DNA of 64,000 nucleotides from Asterias rubens. Its lineage: Eukaryota; Echinodermata; Asteroidea; Forcipulatida; Asteriidae. The notes beneath the pieces are model-generated. The model was not told the origin of the DNA and ran no database searches. It saw nothing but the letters and a program-made list of their open reading frames with translations. The stretch spans positions 1-64,000 of the forward strand of contig NW_022985731.1 of NCBI RefSeq assembly GCF_902459465.1. The letters run 5' to 3'. Positions 32,801 through 47,800 of this stretch are shown one piece after another (within the stretch, counting starts at the first letter, position 1; every line of letters starts with the position of its first letter). The translations under genes were made by a program, and so were the position numbers.

Positions 32801-35800
32801 TACTGACAATTGGATATGAACATTGTAAAAAGACGACCAATTCGTCATGCAGGGCCATAATCAGCTGAAACACCATGCCAATCAATCTACTTGATTATTA
32901 ATTAATAACTATTTCGTGACATGGTAATGAAATAAGTTAGATAACATATTGAATACCAAAACAATGGCGGATGCAGCTGAGTTTTCGTATTCCGTTAAAG
33001 GGACGTTGTAGCCTATTGGTAATCACTGTTACAAATAATTGCAAGACAAACATTTTGGTTAGAAGCCTACAGCAGCTTTCGAAAGAAATATTTACATTCG
33101 AAATAAAATGTGGTTGTGTAAAAAGATAATGTTTCATGCCCCCAAACTTGAACCTGAGAATCGGATCGTGTTTTCCTGTTATGGATTATTTTTGTTCGCT
33201 CCCGATTTTCGACGATATCTACAAACAAAAACAAAACGCAACATAACAATCGAATTGTTATAAAATACAAAGGGCTGCTTTGCCTTTAATCATCACTGTA
33301 TCCTATAGTACTGTTCATTGAATAATTGGAACGTTTAAACTGAGAATTATTTATTACAGGCTGAATTAGGAATGTACATTACAGCTAAACTGGAAAAAGG
33401 AAATGGTCGAATAAAATGTATCTTTGTTTTATGTTGTTTCCTAACATTGTGTTTCTATTTGTGCACACTTCGTATATGTATTATTAAGGCTTGCATTCGT
33501 CTAACGCCGCAATACAGGTTATTATCTTTTGCCAAACAGATTGTCTGTGCCGAAAACTTTGAGGTCGTTCAGCCCAGACACAGTACTAAAGTTAGCATTG
33601 ACATCTTAAAACCAAAGATAAACCGTATCGGGTTTACTCAAAGTACTGTCTGAACGCAGGGGATTTTTTACAACCACCCCCGCTGCTCGTAAAAGTTAAA
33701 CCGGTTCGGGTCTAACATACCCTTTGAGTGCCATAAGCTCTACGACTATAACCATATAAAAATAAAAGATTAAAACAAAAGAAAAAATGATCATTATAGC
33801 CTACAGCTTGGATTCCCTAAGTGATTTCGAAAGTACTTTAAATAACGTTTATTTATAAATACAACGGTATTAAAAATTCCGTATATCTTGCGTTCGATTA
33901 GCTTCCCTGGATCGACTCCGTGGTGCTCACTCGGGTGAGCCCCTGACAAGAGCTAATAGAACGACCCCACTCGCCCTCTAGTGGTTACGTCATGCACCTC
34001 GGGTCACCCCAAGTGACCCACTCCATAAGCGGGGCACTTGGGGCTGACCCGGGTGAGCCCCTGGAATGACGTCAAAGCTATTCGAACGTACAGACAGGGG
34101 GCAAACCGGGGTCGACCCAGGGAAGCTAAGCGAACGCACCCATTATTAACTTCATGTTATGGCCGATTTTAAAACTGCATTTCTTAAAGCTTGTATACAG
34201 TCCATTTCAGCTAATAAAACTGCAATTAAAACGGCTGATATGTATATTTCAGGTAAATTTGTACGTGTTTTTTTTTGTTAAATGTAAAATTATATTTTTT
34301 ATAATTGTATGTATATTTTATAATTTTGTTGGTTTAATCGAAGGCGTTGTATTCCTTAAATTCAATTGTTGGTGCATCTTTTTACGGGATGAATAATCTG
34401 CAAAATCTACACTTGAATTCTTACCGTTTATAGTGTGATGTCTTATGCACTGAATTGCAGAATATTGACCCCTTTTCATACTTTTTGCTTAATTTGCAGA
34501 GGTATTACCTGCTATAAGTGTTGTGATGGATGGCAGGGGGACGTTGGTGATGACTGTCCCACCCGTAAGTTAAACTGAAATGTTCAGTTCTTTCTTTGTT
34601 TATTCATTGATTGAATGAAATGGTTTATTTATTAAAAATCAAATTAGATAAAAACAGCTCAAATGCTGATACAATAAAAGTTGTAAAAATTACATCGATA
34701 AAGCTACATTAGAGAGAATAGACCAATATCATGGTGCAGCCATCTTGAATCTCTCCCATTGATATCAATGTTACCAAACCGAGGCTGGAAGAACAAAATA
34801 GTCTGGTTCCTAATTGCAAAATGTTTATTAGCATTCATTATTGTTATTGCATACGAGGAACGTGACCAAGATGGAGGTAGCATCATAAAGGTCTTATGGG
34901 TGAACACAATACGACAGGGTTTAAAAAATATAGATAATAAAAAGAGATGGCAAAAAATATGAACAAGTACAACAACGAAAGTAATTGAAACTAATTTAAA
35001 ATGTACCTGAATAGAACAACAAATAGATCAAAAAGGTTTGTCAATTAGAAGAACAATTAAGTAAATTAATTAATTAATGTTAAACCGAAGTCATTATGAT
35101 TGAACTGTCATTTTAGAAGTGCAATTTAATGTTTATTCTTATGTATAGCTATGTTTGTTGTAGCTTGGGTCCTTCCTATCGTTTGAGGGTGCCGATACAT
35201 TGTAGCTCATTCTCGACAAGCTATGCTTTTTTAATGGACCACTCTACTTTCAAGATTGGTTGTATATCCCCCCCTGTCTTTTATGTACGTTTTCACATGG
35301 TTTAATACTGTTCACACTTCTGTTTGGAATTGGAAACAAAGTCAAGTTTCTTGTTCTCAATCTCATCAGTATAAACTTCAGTCAGCAAAAGTTGTCGTGT
35401 AACCTGTATCTTTTTTTAAACTCTTCCCTTTGCAACAACGCTATGCTAATATTGACAAAAAAATTAACATTGTTTGATAACTACCTTTTAGTTAGTAAGA
35501 AGAAGGGGAAAATGGAATTGGATAGGTCTAGTGACAATTTACCTTTAGGTTAATCTATTTAATACGGGCTTGACCAGTGGTATCCATCCCCCTTCTTTAT
35601 TTTAGCAATATGTTTTGGATCTACCACTTGTCAGAACGGAGGTACTTGCACCAATCCTGATTATTGCAGTAATTGTAATCGCGGCTACTACTCACCGCGC
35701 TGTAATTGTAAGTACAAAATGGTGTTTTACTTGTGCATTAAAGGAACACGTTGCCTTGGATCGGACGAGTTGGTCTATAAAAAGCGTTTGTAACCGTTTT

Positions 35801-38800
35801 TTCAAAATGCATATGGTTGGAAAGATGTTTTAAAAGTAGAATACAATGATCCACACAAATTTGCCCCAAAATTGCGTGTTTTTCCCTTTACTGTGCGAAC
35901 TAACACGGTCGGCCATTTCTGAAAAAGCAAGTGCCTGTCTTTATCCTTGAGGGTAAATTCAAGGATAAAGACAGGGGACATCGAGATTTCCCCATAATAT
36001 TGGCACTGTATGACCTCTTGGTGGCGCACTGTATTCGATATGGTATCCATAGACCTTTTCGCAAATACTGGGGCGCGCGCGTAAAGCTTGGAATTAGGTG
36101 CATTATGGTCTAGCTGGTATCCAAATTTGATTCATATCTATCCCACAATGCACATCATTCAACAGTCTGCGCTTGCGCATTGGTATTTGCGATAAGGTCT
36201 ATAGACCTTATCGCAAATACCAATGCGCACGCGCAGACTGTTGAATGAGGTGCATTGTGGGATATATATGGATCAAATTTGGATACCAGCAAGACCACAA
36301 TGCACCTAATTCCTAGCTTTACGCGCGCGCCCCGGTATTTGCGAAAAGGTCTATAGCCTGCCTGCCTGCTAGGTCGTCTCATAGTCATAGCCAATGCACT
36401 GACGTCCTGGGTATAATAAAGCTTCTGTCAGACACAATTTGGACTACAATTTGTTCATATTTTTGCCTGATTTGATATCACAATTTCCTGGATGAGCAAT
36501 TTGCATGGATGACATTATGTCCGAAAATAAATTTGAGTTCCTAACGCCAACGGAGGAGTCCAAAAACTCCAACCTTTGGCTACAGACTGCAGTGATAACT
36601 TAACTATTTTGAGGAATAAAGGATGCCACTGTACTGTAACCATGGAGGTAGAAGTAAACTGTTTCGTGGAATTCTTCGTGGACTAATGTAATTCATTAGT
36701 GTTTTCATCATAAATTTCGTTTGTGAAGTGTGTACACAGATTGACAACTGTCTGGCAGGGTTCTGCACTAATATCTATGATCAGAAATGTGACAACTGCG
36801 ACGGTGAATATGGCGCAAGTTTTGGTTACGCCTACAAGAAGTCAGACGACCAGACACAATGCAACAGTGAGTAAAAACTCCCACCATAACATCCTCCTTT
36901 ATACTACTTATGGTTTAAAGGAACACGTTGCCTTGGATCGGTCGAGTTGGTCTTTGAAAAGCGTTTGTAACTGTTTTTTATAAAATGCATATGATTAGAA
37001 AGATGTTGTAAAAGTAGAATACAATGATCCACACAAACAAGCCTCGAAATTGCGTGGTTTTCCTTTTACCTCGTCGACTAACACGGTCGGCCATTTATGG
37101 GAGTCAAATTTTTGACTCCCATAAATGGCCGACCGTGTTAGTTCGCGCAGTAAATGGAAAACCACGCAATTTCGAGGCAAACTTGTGTGGATAATTGTAT
37201 TCTACTTTTAAAACATCTTTCCAACCATATGCATTTTATTTAAAACGGTTACAAACGCTCAGTTATAGACCAACTCGTCCGATCCAAGGCAACGTGTCCC
37301 TTTAATGGGTAGAGTGTTTTGAATTGAAGTCATTACACAAAGGGCCTAGACTTAGAGGTGTTCAAATGTTTTTTTTTTTAGACCAGCCAGATGAACTGAA
37401 ATGTCAGATCGTATTCACGTATGGGTCACTCATACGATCTTAAGATCTTAATAGATGGATTGCAGTACGTGCCAACGACCGCCATCTTTAAAGTATTAAC
37501 AAGGGAAAAGTGCAAGCGCAGCGTGTACTCGCGTGCACATTTCCCTTGTTATCAAAGATGGCGGTCGATGACGCGTACTGCAATCCATCTATTGCATGGA
37601 GCTGCTCAATCGAAATACACTGTGCTATTGGCAATACTAACTACATATAAAATGTTCACTTTTATATTTAATGCAGGTTTCTGTCATATGTGTATACCCA
37701 ACGGGTTTAAGAATTATACCCAGGGGTCCGAGTTAGTTCTGACCCGCAAGTTATCAAAGTGTGGACCATAAACCAATCAGAGATTTGTTTTCAGGATTCA
37801 GGAATATTTACTGAACTGAAGTACTTACACTTAAAATCTTGTTTTCAAAACTATTTCCTCACAGAGCAATGTTCATGGAGGACAGACAGCAACGCCTGCT
37901 ACCCGGGGTCCTGCACGAATGCAGTGTGTACTTGTACCGCTGGGTTTTCTGGAACTGACTGTAGAACAAGTGAGTGAATATTGATATCGATGTAAAATGT
38001 TTAACGTTTTGTAAGTGTAACCCGGAAAATGGGTACACTTAGAAAATAAATGAATAAAACTAATAAAGCTAGAGGGATTGCAGTGACGACCGAAGATCTA
38101 AATGACGAGTCGCAGATTTTCCTTAAATAACTGGGGCAAGTACACTAAATTTTGCACTGAAACAACACTATGAACTTTTAATTAAACTTTGACCACTGAT
38201 GTTCGAACAATCCAGAAGAATTTACTTTAAGCCAGAGCAAATGTTAACTCCAGATTAAACTCAAAAAAAAAAAAAAAAAAAAAAGTAAAAAAACCCAACA
38301 CAGCACTAATAGCGAATTACTCTCTAAGCACAATCAAACAAATAATGAATAGCCTGTAAATACAAAGAACAAAATGTAAAAGAAATGATTAAAGATCAGG
38401 TTACAAATAAACATTAACAAAATATGCATTTCCAATTATACTATGCACCTTACACTCTTCCTGTACAAAACTATACTGAGAAAACTTAAGAGAAAATCAT
38501 CTTTCCAAGACACCTCAAAAATCTAAATAACAAAGGAACTGTTTACTGTGGCAGGGGATTAAGTAATACAACCAGCCATAAACTTGAAGAAGCTACACAA
38601 CCCTATGGAACTCATTTGGTATGCAAATCCCCAAAATAAACATCTTGAGAAGAATGAGAAATGCACAGGCAACATGGTCCAAAAGAAAAATCAGGTTTCT
38701 ACATAAAAAACACAGCATCAAACCTCTGTTTAAAGTTAGTATAAAACAGTCCTAAAAAAAGTCAGTCAAGTAAATCCAGACTAATATCATACAGAAATTC

Positions 38801-41800
38801 CTCTTCATTATCAACTTATCCCAAAACCATTGACACAGTAAATAAAATCCAGTCACAAGTGTTAACACTTGATGCAAAAGTTTGGTCAAGGTACTGATTA
38901 AAGTGCCTCCAAACTAAACAAGGAAAATGACATAAAAACACTGGTCTTTAGCAAAGTGACTTTAGGAATAATAATTAGTTTCAAAAAGTTTCATAACCTT
39001 CAACAGTAACCTTTATGCAATGTGAACAAGGCTTCACTTAGTTGAAATAAACTTTATTTGGAAACCTACCAAAGGCAAAATAATAGTTTCCATACTCTAA
39101 AAGGTTTATCTCAACAAAAACAAAAATAATGCACAAAAGGTAAATATGTACATAGAATAGACATTGCATAAAATAAGTAAAGAAATGAAAACTCACCAGA
39201 ATTATTGAGCAAACAGGGAAATACAGCAACTTGATGTCCAAACTTTTAAGAATTTTGGAGGACACAAGAGGAAACTTGAAATTGGATCTGTCCTCAACGC
39301 TGTATCGCTGCTCACTGACCCACACTAGCACATGTGGCCAGTGGAACACAAAGCAATAGACTGGTGCGCCTCGCATCATTAATTAAGTAAAAAGTAAACT
39401 AAGTCAAGGAACTATGCAGGGGTGCCACTCCTATAAAATCAGTAACTTTAGGGGAACCACTTTGGCTAAGAAGGGCGAGTAGCCTGTCGAAACATGTTGG
39501 CTGCAATTGTAGGCATGGGTCAAAATTTCAACGTGCGATGCCCAATTCACCTTCTTCCCTGGATCAAGGGTGCCGAGCATCGATAAAAGAGTTCGGTTAA
39601 ACCTTTCTGTCATTCCGTTGCCTTGGGGATGGTAGGGCGTTGTCTTGCTCTTTGACACTCCCATAACTGCACAAAATTGACGGATTACTTCAGACTCAAA
39701 ACATTTCCCTTGGTCGGAATGCAGTCGCTCTGGAATACCGTAGTTCGAAATGTATCTCTCCCACAATACTCGTGCCACCGTCGTCGCTTTCTGGTCTCTT
39801 GTTGGGTATGCTTTGGCATAACGAGTGAAGTGGTCCGTTACAACCAGTAAGTGTTCATACCGCCAGCCGACTTCTCAAGACACAGGAAATCGATGCAGAC
39901 TAGTTCTCCTGGACGACTTGTACGAATACTCTGCAACCCAGCGCTCCGTCTTCCTTCTGGACGTTTACGCAAAGTGCAACGTTCACAGGTTTGTATGTAA
40001 GTCTTCACGTCACAGTATGCACCAGGCCAGTAGAAACGTTTCCTCACTGATCGTAGAGTCTTCTGGAATCCAAGGTGTCCCATCTCGTCATGGAGTTTCT
40101 TCAGGATTGTCTTATGTAGTGACCGAGGTAGAACTGGGATGTAATGTACGTCATTACCTTCTCTGTTTCCATAGACCAGCAGTCCCCCCTTTTCCTGAAG
40201 ATGGTCCCATGAACGAAGCAGTCTCTGAACATCTTTTTCTTCACGGTTGGTTTGTCTTTGACTCAACTTGCTACGTCTGGTTGTTTTGAGATGTAGTACG
40301 CGACTGATACCTTCATCTTCCTGTTGAGCTTTCCGAAGTTTCCCGTCATCTTGAATAGTACTGGTTCCATACATGTACTTCTCTGATGAAGCATTTTCAT
40401 TTTCAGAAGTCTCTTTAGATTGCGGGGATGTTGGTTTATCAGTTACAGATTGTCTTTGGCGGTCCGTCTCTGTCGATACATCATGGGTCGAAAAAGTAGC
40501 TTGCACGTGGACCTCAACATCTTCTGTTGTCTGCTTTTCCACGGAGCCATTCTCGGTTGCGTCCAATATGCGGGTTACTTCTCTTCCAGTAATTCTTGAA
40601 AGTGCATCAGCATTTGCGTTATTCTTTACTGGACGGTACAGTATGTCTAATTCGAAAAGAGATAGGTCATTCACCCACCGTTGACTATGAGCGTCCAGTT
40701 TAGCACTCTTCAATACGTAGGTCATAGGATTATTGTCGGTTACCGCTGTTACCTTATGTCCATACAGATAATCTCGAAATTTAGTAGTCAGGGCCCAATG
40801 TAATGCTCGAAACTCTAGCTTGTGTGCTGGATATTTCTTCTCGGCTGAAGAGAGAGTGCGGCTCGCATATGCCACTACACGTTCACGGCCATCCTGTTGT
40901 TGGGTAAGCACTGCACCAAGGCCTTCAAGAGATGCATCAGTCTGTATGACGAAAGGAAGATCATAATCAGCATATGCTAAGATGGGAGCTGATGTTAACT
41001 TGGATATTAACGTCTGAAATGCAACACCACACTGGTCCGTCCAGACAAACAGTGGGTCTCGAGTTCCACGTTTCCCCCAATGAGGCCGAAGAGAGGACGC
41101 GCTACCTTTGCATAGCCTTGGATAAACTTCCGATAATAGCCAGTTATCCCAAGGAAACTCCTGACATCCTTCTTTGATTTGGGAATCGGCCAATTTTGTA
41201 CAGCTGCTATTTTCTCAGGGTTTGTGGAAATACCGTCTGCCGAAACAATATGACCCAGATATTGTACACTGCTCTTCAGGAAGTGACACTTGGAGGGTTT
41301 AAGCTTGAGGTTATGCTGTCTTAATCGGTCAAACACTTGGCTTAGTCGAGTCATATGTTCTTCAATCGTCGAGCTGTAGATGATGACATCATCGAGGTAG
41401 AGCAGGACACTTTCAAAATTCATGCCGCTGAATACATTCGACAACAAGCGTTGAAATGTGGCGGGTGCGTTGACAAGTCCAAATGGCATTCTGGTAAACT
41501 CGTACAGGCCCATCGGGGTAGTGAAAGCTGTTTTTGGCTGGTCCTTTTCAGCAACACCAACTTGGTGATAGCCAGAGGTCAAATCTAAGCAAGAAAAATA
41601 CTTAGCTTTTCCCAAAGCATCCAGCGCTTCTTCGATCCGAGGTAGAGGATATGCATCTCGAATTGTTCTGGAGTTCAGCTTTCGGTAATCGACACACAGT
41701 CGAATGCTCCCATCCTTCTTTCGGACGATCACCACTGGAGAAGCGAATGAGCTCTGACTTGGTTTGATGACATTTTCCTTCTCAAGATCCTTAATGTGCT

Positions 41801-44800
41801 TCTGGACCTCTTGAAACTCAGCAGGTGGGATACGTCGGTACGGCAAACGAAATGGGGTAGCATCACTCAAAGGAATCTCGTGCTCAGCGGTTTGGGTCAT
41901 GCCAATGTCAAGGGAATCTTTGGAAAAGACATCAGAATTGGTTTTGAGAAGATCCTGAATGGCTGCCTTTGCAGAGGGGGTCAAATCAGCAGAATCAATG
42001 TCGGGCAAGGGGTATTCATCCGAAGCTGTTCGTGGTTCTGCAGTCTCGTGAACAGGTGTGGAATTAATTACTTGGATATGGGACAGCAATGCCACAACTG
42101 TATTCTTTCTGACCGTCACCTTCTGATGAGATAAGTTGCACAGCCGAATGGGTACTTTACAGTCTCGGACTTCTACCAGCATTTGCCCAACAGCCAGACT
42201 ATAGTTAAACCATCAAACACAGTGCCAAAGAAAAGTTACAAATTAAAATCAAAATGGCTTTAGGATACCTGTGTAAATAAAACAACAAGAAATACAATTG
42301 ATTAAAATACAGTTCTATCAAGTTTAGGAAGAAACACATGGTCTTTAAAAATGCAATCCAATGTTTAAGAAAAGTAACTTCCAAGACAGAATCTCAACAA
42401 ATATAACTTTACAAATGAACTTCCAAAGAATCACAGGAATATTACAATGCCTCAATTGTCAAAATTATCAACAAAGAATTATACAATAACAAAATGAAAG
42501 TATATGCTTACCGAGTCCAAAATAGCAGAAAATACACTTGAAAGATGGCAAAATTACATGGTGAAGAAAATCAAAACTTAATGAAGAGAGCTAAGAACAC
42601 ATGTGCTCCCTGTGCTGCCAGGCTGCTATCTGATTATAATTATATACAATGCACTGGATGGGTGACTACACTACCAAAGGATTAAGAAACTGTTTACCAA
42701 CATGTAACAAAAGACTTCTATGAAATAACAACCTACATGTACAGGGGTGCAATAAAACAGCTGAAGGGACAATGTAAACAGGAAAAGCAATAACTAGAAC
42801 CTGGAATTAACTAACTTGAATAATAACACAATGCATTTTCTACCCCTACTACATAAGCGTTAGCTATGAATCTAACAATACAGACTGATGTTCTTACAGA
42901 ACAGAAGTGTAAAACCACATTCATGGGTAGGTCTTCTCATTTTGTGTGTGTCCATTTTATGAACAACAACAACCAGGAATGAAGCAGTTTTCCCACCTTT
43001 GATTTTTTATCAATTTGATAAACAGTCGCTGCGTCAATGGTGAATAAAATGTTCTTGAGATTGTCGAGTACAAGATCTGCAAAGATTTAAGCAATCTGTT
43101 AGCCCTATATAGGACTCTTCATCTATGCTCTACACAGATACTGTAGTATATGAAAGTGTAAGGCCGCCAGGGCTACTCAATCTGTATAGTTGTCACTCGG
43201 TGTCTTGTAAGAGTGTACCCATAGTTGTGGCTGTTCACGAAAAAGCATTTTAATCTGCTCTTTATTTGTTGTGTTTGTCTAAATGTTTATAATAGTATAC
43301 CTTTAATTTTTGTGTAATTTATTACTTAAACAACAGTGGGCACAAGTCAAGCACCTGTGTTGTCAGAGCATCGTGCAACCCTAAGGAAGGGCACCACTAC
43401 CTTAGAATCACCGACCGTCCAGGGCAGTACGGATACCGTCTATACGAAGGTCAGAGACTTCACTGAAATTCAGATCGTTACGAAAAGCTCCTACCAGCCC
43501 ACCCATCTCCCAGCTCTAGGCAGTGGTCATCCCTACATCGACAGAGTAAGACTAGGTGTGGTGTCAGCGACTGCTTCTGCAGTCGTAAATCGTGAGTTTG
43601 CTACCCATCTTTTTAATTTAATTGTGACCGTATCGTTTAGACAGAGGCTACGGCAGTTTGTTATCTTTTCGATTGGTGCACTGTAGTGACCCTTTTATTT
43701 CTGTAAGAGAGACGAATACAAAGGTGTTGTCAAGTCTTCACTTATTTTTCAGAATCAGGGTGGCGGAGGCTTGAAAATTGAAATGCTTTTCAAAAGAGGG
43801 CGCTTCTCTTGAAAAATTAAATAACTTATACAGCTCATGTACAGCTTAAGGAATTGTTACATAATAAATAATTGCAATAAAAATAACAGTGGGGGGGGGG
43901 GTACCATTTCTATGACCGTCACATCATTCCCCCCTTTGAGGAAAATGTTTGAACAACATAAAACAACGTTAAATACTTGCACTGCCTTAGTAACACAAAT
44001 AACGCAGAAAATGTGTGTTTTCATAACTCATTGTATGACACAATTAGAATCTTTGAAATCGTTACTGATAAGAACACGTAAAGTGTATACAAACTTCAAC
44101 ATAATAAGGAAGTCTTGCCTGCAGCCATAAACGTTGCGCAAGTGGACTAAGCCTGGTTCATACTTCCTGCGAATGCATTCGCTTCGCATTCGCTTCGCAT
44201 ACGCTTCGCATACGCTTCGCATCCGCTTCGCATCCGCTTCGCATCCGCTTCGCATTCGCTTCGCATACGCTTCGCATTCGCTTCGCATTCGCTTCGCATA
44301 CGCTTCGCATTCGCTTCGCATACGCTTCGCATTCGCTTCGCATTCGCTTCGCATACGCTTCGCATTCGCTTCGCATTTGCTTCGTATCCGCTTCGCATAC
44401 GCTTCGCATTCGCTTCGCATTTGCTTCGCATCCGCTTCGCATTCGCATTCACAGGAAGTATGAACCGGGCTTTAAGCTGTTGCGTAAAGTTTTGTGAAAT
44501 CGGCTGCTGATAGTTTTCCATGCGGAAGAGTAAGAAAAAATTGACATAATATTTGCTGACTCTAATCGGTGTGTTGTACCCCTTTATAATATACATAACT
44601 TATATGACTTGGTTCTAGGAGCTACAACTAGTATTTATGCAATCGGGACAACATCATCCTGCACAACTGGGTCTCGTGACAATCCTATGACTGCCTTATC
44701 TACATGTTATCATAGTTTCACCATCAACTATAATTCGTGGACGCCGGCTACTGGAGATATGTAAGTCAAAACTGTGAATAATAATAATAATAATAATAAT

Positions 44801-47800
44801 AAAACCTTTCTTATAAAGCATTATCACCGTGAAGTCCCTATGCTGTAAAAGGAAATCAACAAGTATTGTACAAAGTAAACACAGATGTTTTTAACCGGGT
44901 TTTGAATTGTTCTGATGTCTCAGCCTGTTTGACAACCTCTGGAAGACTGTTCCACAACTGAACTGCTGCATATTGGAAAGAGAAGCTTAGATATTCTTGG
45001 ATAACTCAAGTTTTTCATTCCTGGGACCGCACCAGGAACAATCGAAAGATATCTTGTTGAAGATCATTGGATGGTAAAAACAATCTCACCCGAAAATTTT
45101 TGTTTTCAAAATCATGCACTATATTACATGAAGTAAAGATATCTGCATCAGCATTAACTTTTCGAAAAGGACAGATAGTATTCTAGAAGTAGTGCCGCTC
45201 AAAATAAAAATCCAAAACAAACTGGACTTAAAATAGCTGCACTACCTGTGGCAAAAACATTTTTGAATGAAATACCAATTTGGTAGTATTATAACTTTTT
45301 TTTTTCTGGCCTCCATAAATTTGATGATTTTTGTCTTTCAAACTTATTTGCAGACTAAGGTATGACGTAACGACAGTCAGTGGAGGACACATGAGACTGT
45401 ACGATAGAGATAACTCCGACAGTATCATGACCCGGTACTACACAGGCAGTACGACGTCAGGGTACTCAACTTTCACCTTTGACTTCGATGACCCCTACCA
45501 TTGTGTGGATGTCGTGAGCGGATGCCGAACTACTATGTTGCATGCTGGTGATGACGTCACTTCACAGGTAAGGTTTTGTCTGTGTTTGGTTTTTCATTTT
45601 TGTCATACTTGCAATGAAAGTCCAAGTTTCCATGCCAAGCTACAACTTGTTTGAATAATTGATACCCATCGATATATATATCATAATTTTGTCATTTTTT
45701 TGTTACTTTAAAAGGCAATGTTTACGGTAACTTGGGAAGGCTGGGTCGACGACCTTTCTGGTATCAAGGAGTTCAACCTACAAGTGATACAACTGTCAGG
45801 AAGCCATGGTAACCACATGACGGAAATCTTTGACAGTCCACCTGTCTTTTCCAATACCATTGAATCAGGACAGGAGATCACCCTACCTCATATCGGTAAG
45901 TTTAAAAGTTCGGTTAATAGCCTGAATTATTCAAGAGACGTGTGGTGAGACTCCATGTTATAAATCTCTCACAAACTTTAGTGGTTGTTTGACGAGTAGC
46001 GACAGGTTCTTAAACGGCTGTTTAAAACCGGCAGTGTTGTTGTAGGCGAGGGCCTTTATCACAGGGCAATGACCCTGCAAGGTTTTAAACGGATGTTTAA
46101 GAACGAGTCACTACTCTTTTATTCCCATTCATAAATGCCCTTTTGTTAAAAAATGTTTTAAAAATACAGTTTTTGACACTTTGACAATTGATAATTTGAG
46201 GTTTGAAGTATTTTTTTCAAAACTTTGTGAAGAATCTAATTGATAGCGTGGGTTGTGTACGCGTGTGCGCTGTTACCGATAGCTATGAATTGCGTTCCGC
46301 GTGATAATCCTGCGCGCGTGAGATGCGGAAGCCAGCCGGTTTTAAACAGCTCCAGCTGGCCATTATCAAACACCCCCACGTGACGCACTCTCCATCGATA
46401 GGAGTAGAGAAACTGTCTGGGGTATTTATGAATAAATAGTTGTTATCCTCGACGTGTTGATCAGTGTGCTATTATCGTTTTCAGGAGAATGCTTGACTCT
46501 ATTGATAACCTGTCAAGAAATACAACTGTTTTTCAAAGGTTTTTCAAAACTGTTTTTTTTTCAAAACTGTTTTTCAAAACTATCTTTCAAAAGTTCAGGT
46601 TGCATTGTTTAAGGTGAATGATTAATGGATTGTGATTTTTATGAGTTTCATTGAGTTTGGGGAGATTGTCTTTTTATCTTAAAGGCAGTGGACACTATTG
46701 GTAATTACTCAAAAGAATTATTAGCATAAAACCTTAATTGGTAACTAGTAATAGCGAGAGGTTGATAGTATAAAACCTTGTGAGAAACGGCTCCCTCTGA
46801 AGTGATGTAGTTTTCGAGAAAGAAGTAATTTTCCACGAATTTGACACCACATGGCTGCCCTCGCAGCGAATATTTCGCAGGAGTTCAGCATCATTCCACT
46901 TTTGCAAATTACTATACGTTGCAAATTTGTGGTGTCCAAATTTGCATCGCATTCGCAGGAAGAATGAACCGGGGTAAACAGTTAAAGTTTTGTGGAAATC
47001 GCAAATTACTCAAAATTAACATGACAAAATGACAAGATTTGCGTTTTTGTCTGTGTTAAAACTAAAGGTGTGTACTCCATCGTGTTGACCGCGGTTGACA
47101 ACGCTGGCAACACTCGCCTAGCTCGACGTTTCGTCTTCCTTGATGATGACCAGAGTGACGTCACAATACAGGGCACACACCCTCTGCGTGTTCTGTCTGC
47201 GACCACAGAAACCAACTTTGAGTGGATTACCTCACTAGACACGACTGGGGGAACTACCTCGGTGCCTCTGGACTGGGCAAGCCATTTCATTAACTTACAT
47301 CACTATAACCAGGGGTTGTTGAAACCAATTGGTGACTGGGTCAGTGGTAGTATTGATGTTGGTGAGTACTACTTGTAAAGAAATTGTAGTAACTTCAATT
47401 ACTGACTTTAACTCACTGGATTAGGTTAACGAACCATGTATACATGACTTTAATAAACAACAAGATGGATGCCAACACAACTACAAAACGCCCTTTCTAC
47501 AACCAGTCAAGAGAGGGCGCTAACACAATAATCAACTACAGGTTATCACAGAAATACATACCAACTTGATATTACACCTCATCTTTAGAGTGTCTTCCAC
47601 ATCGTGGGACTGGAAACTTAGATTCATGTTTGATCTTGTTTCATTTTGTCTTAAAGTGTATTTGCTGGATTTTCGCAAATTGCATATGCACTCGATTATA
47701 ATGACAAAAACAAACCCCAAAACTGTCATAATATTTGTATACATGTAGCCTACGAGCACACGGCTTGTAACATGCTTAATTGTTTGTGTATGTGGCAAAT

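Noticed and set aside
33372-33653. 93-residue frame with a hydrophobic stretch
   Set aside because: Lies in an intron, has AT-driven codon use and does not match the splice phase of the host gene.
37382-37420. Extra exon after a good acceptor (TTTTTTTTTTAG)
   Set aside because: Neither candidate donor restores phase 1 to the next exon, while direct splicing of 36866 to 37865 keeps the frame.
39825-42134. Several + strand frames of 67-154 residues
   Set aside because: Antisense shadows of the minus-strand pol.
37970-43336. LTR pair for the Ty3-type element
   Set aside because: I compared the A-rich flanks by eye and found no convincing matching terminal repeats.
43895-43910. G-run as a possible G-quadruplex element
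   Set aside because: A single homopolymer run without spaced G-tracts.
44134-44596. Open frames of 96-149 residues over the minisatellite
   Set aside because: They result from an 11-bp unit without stop codons; all frames on both strands are open.
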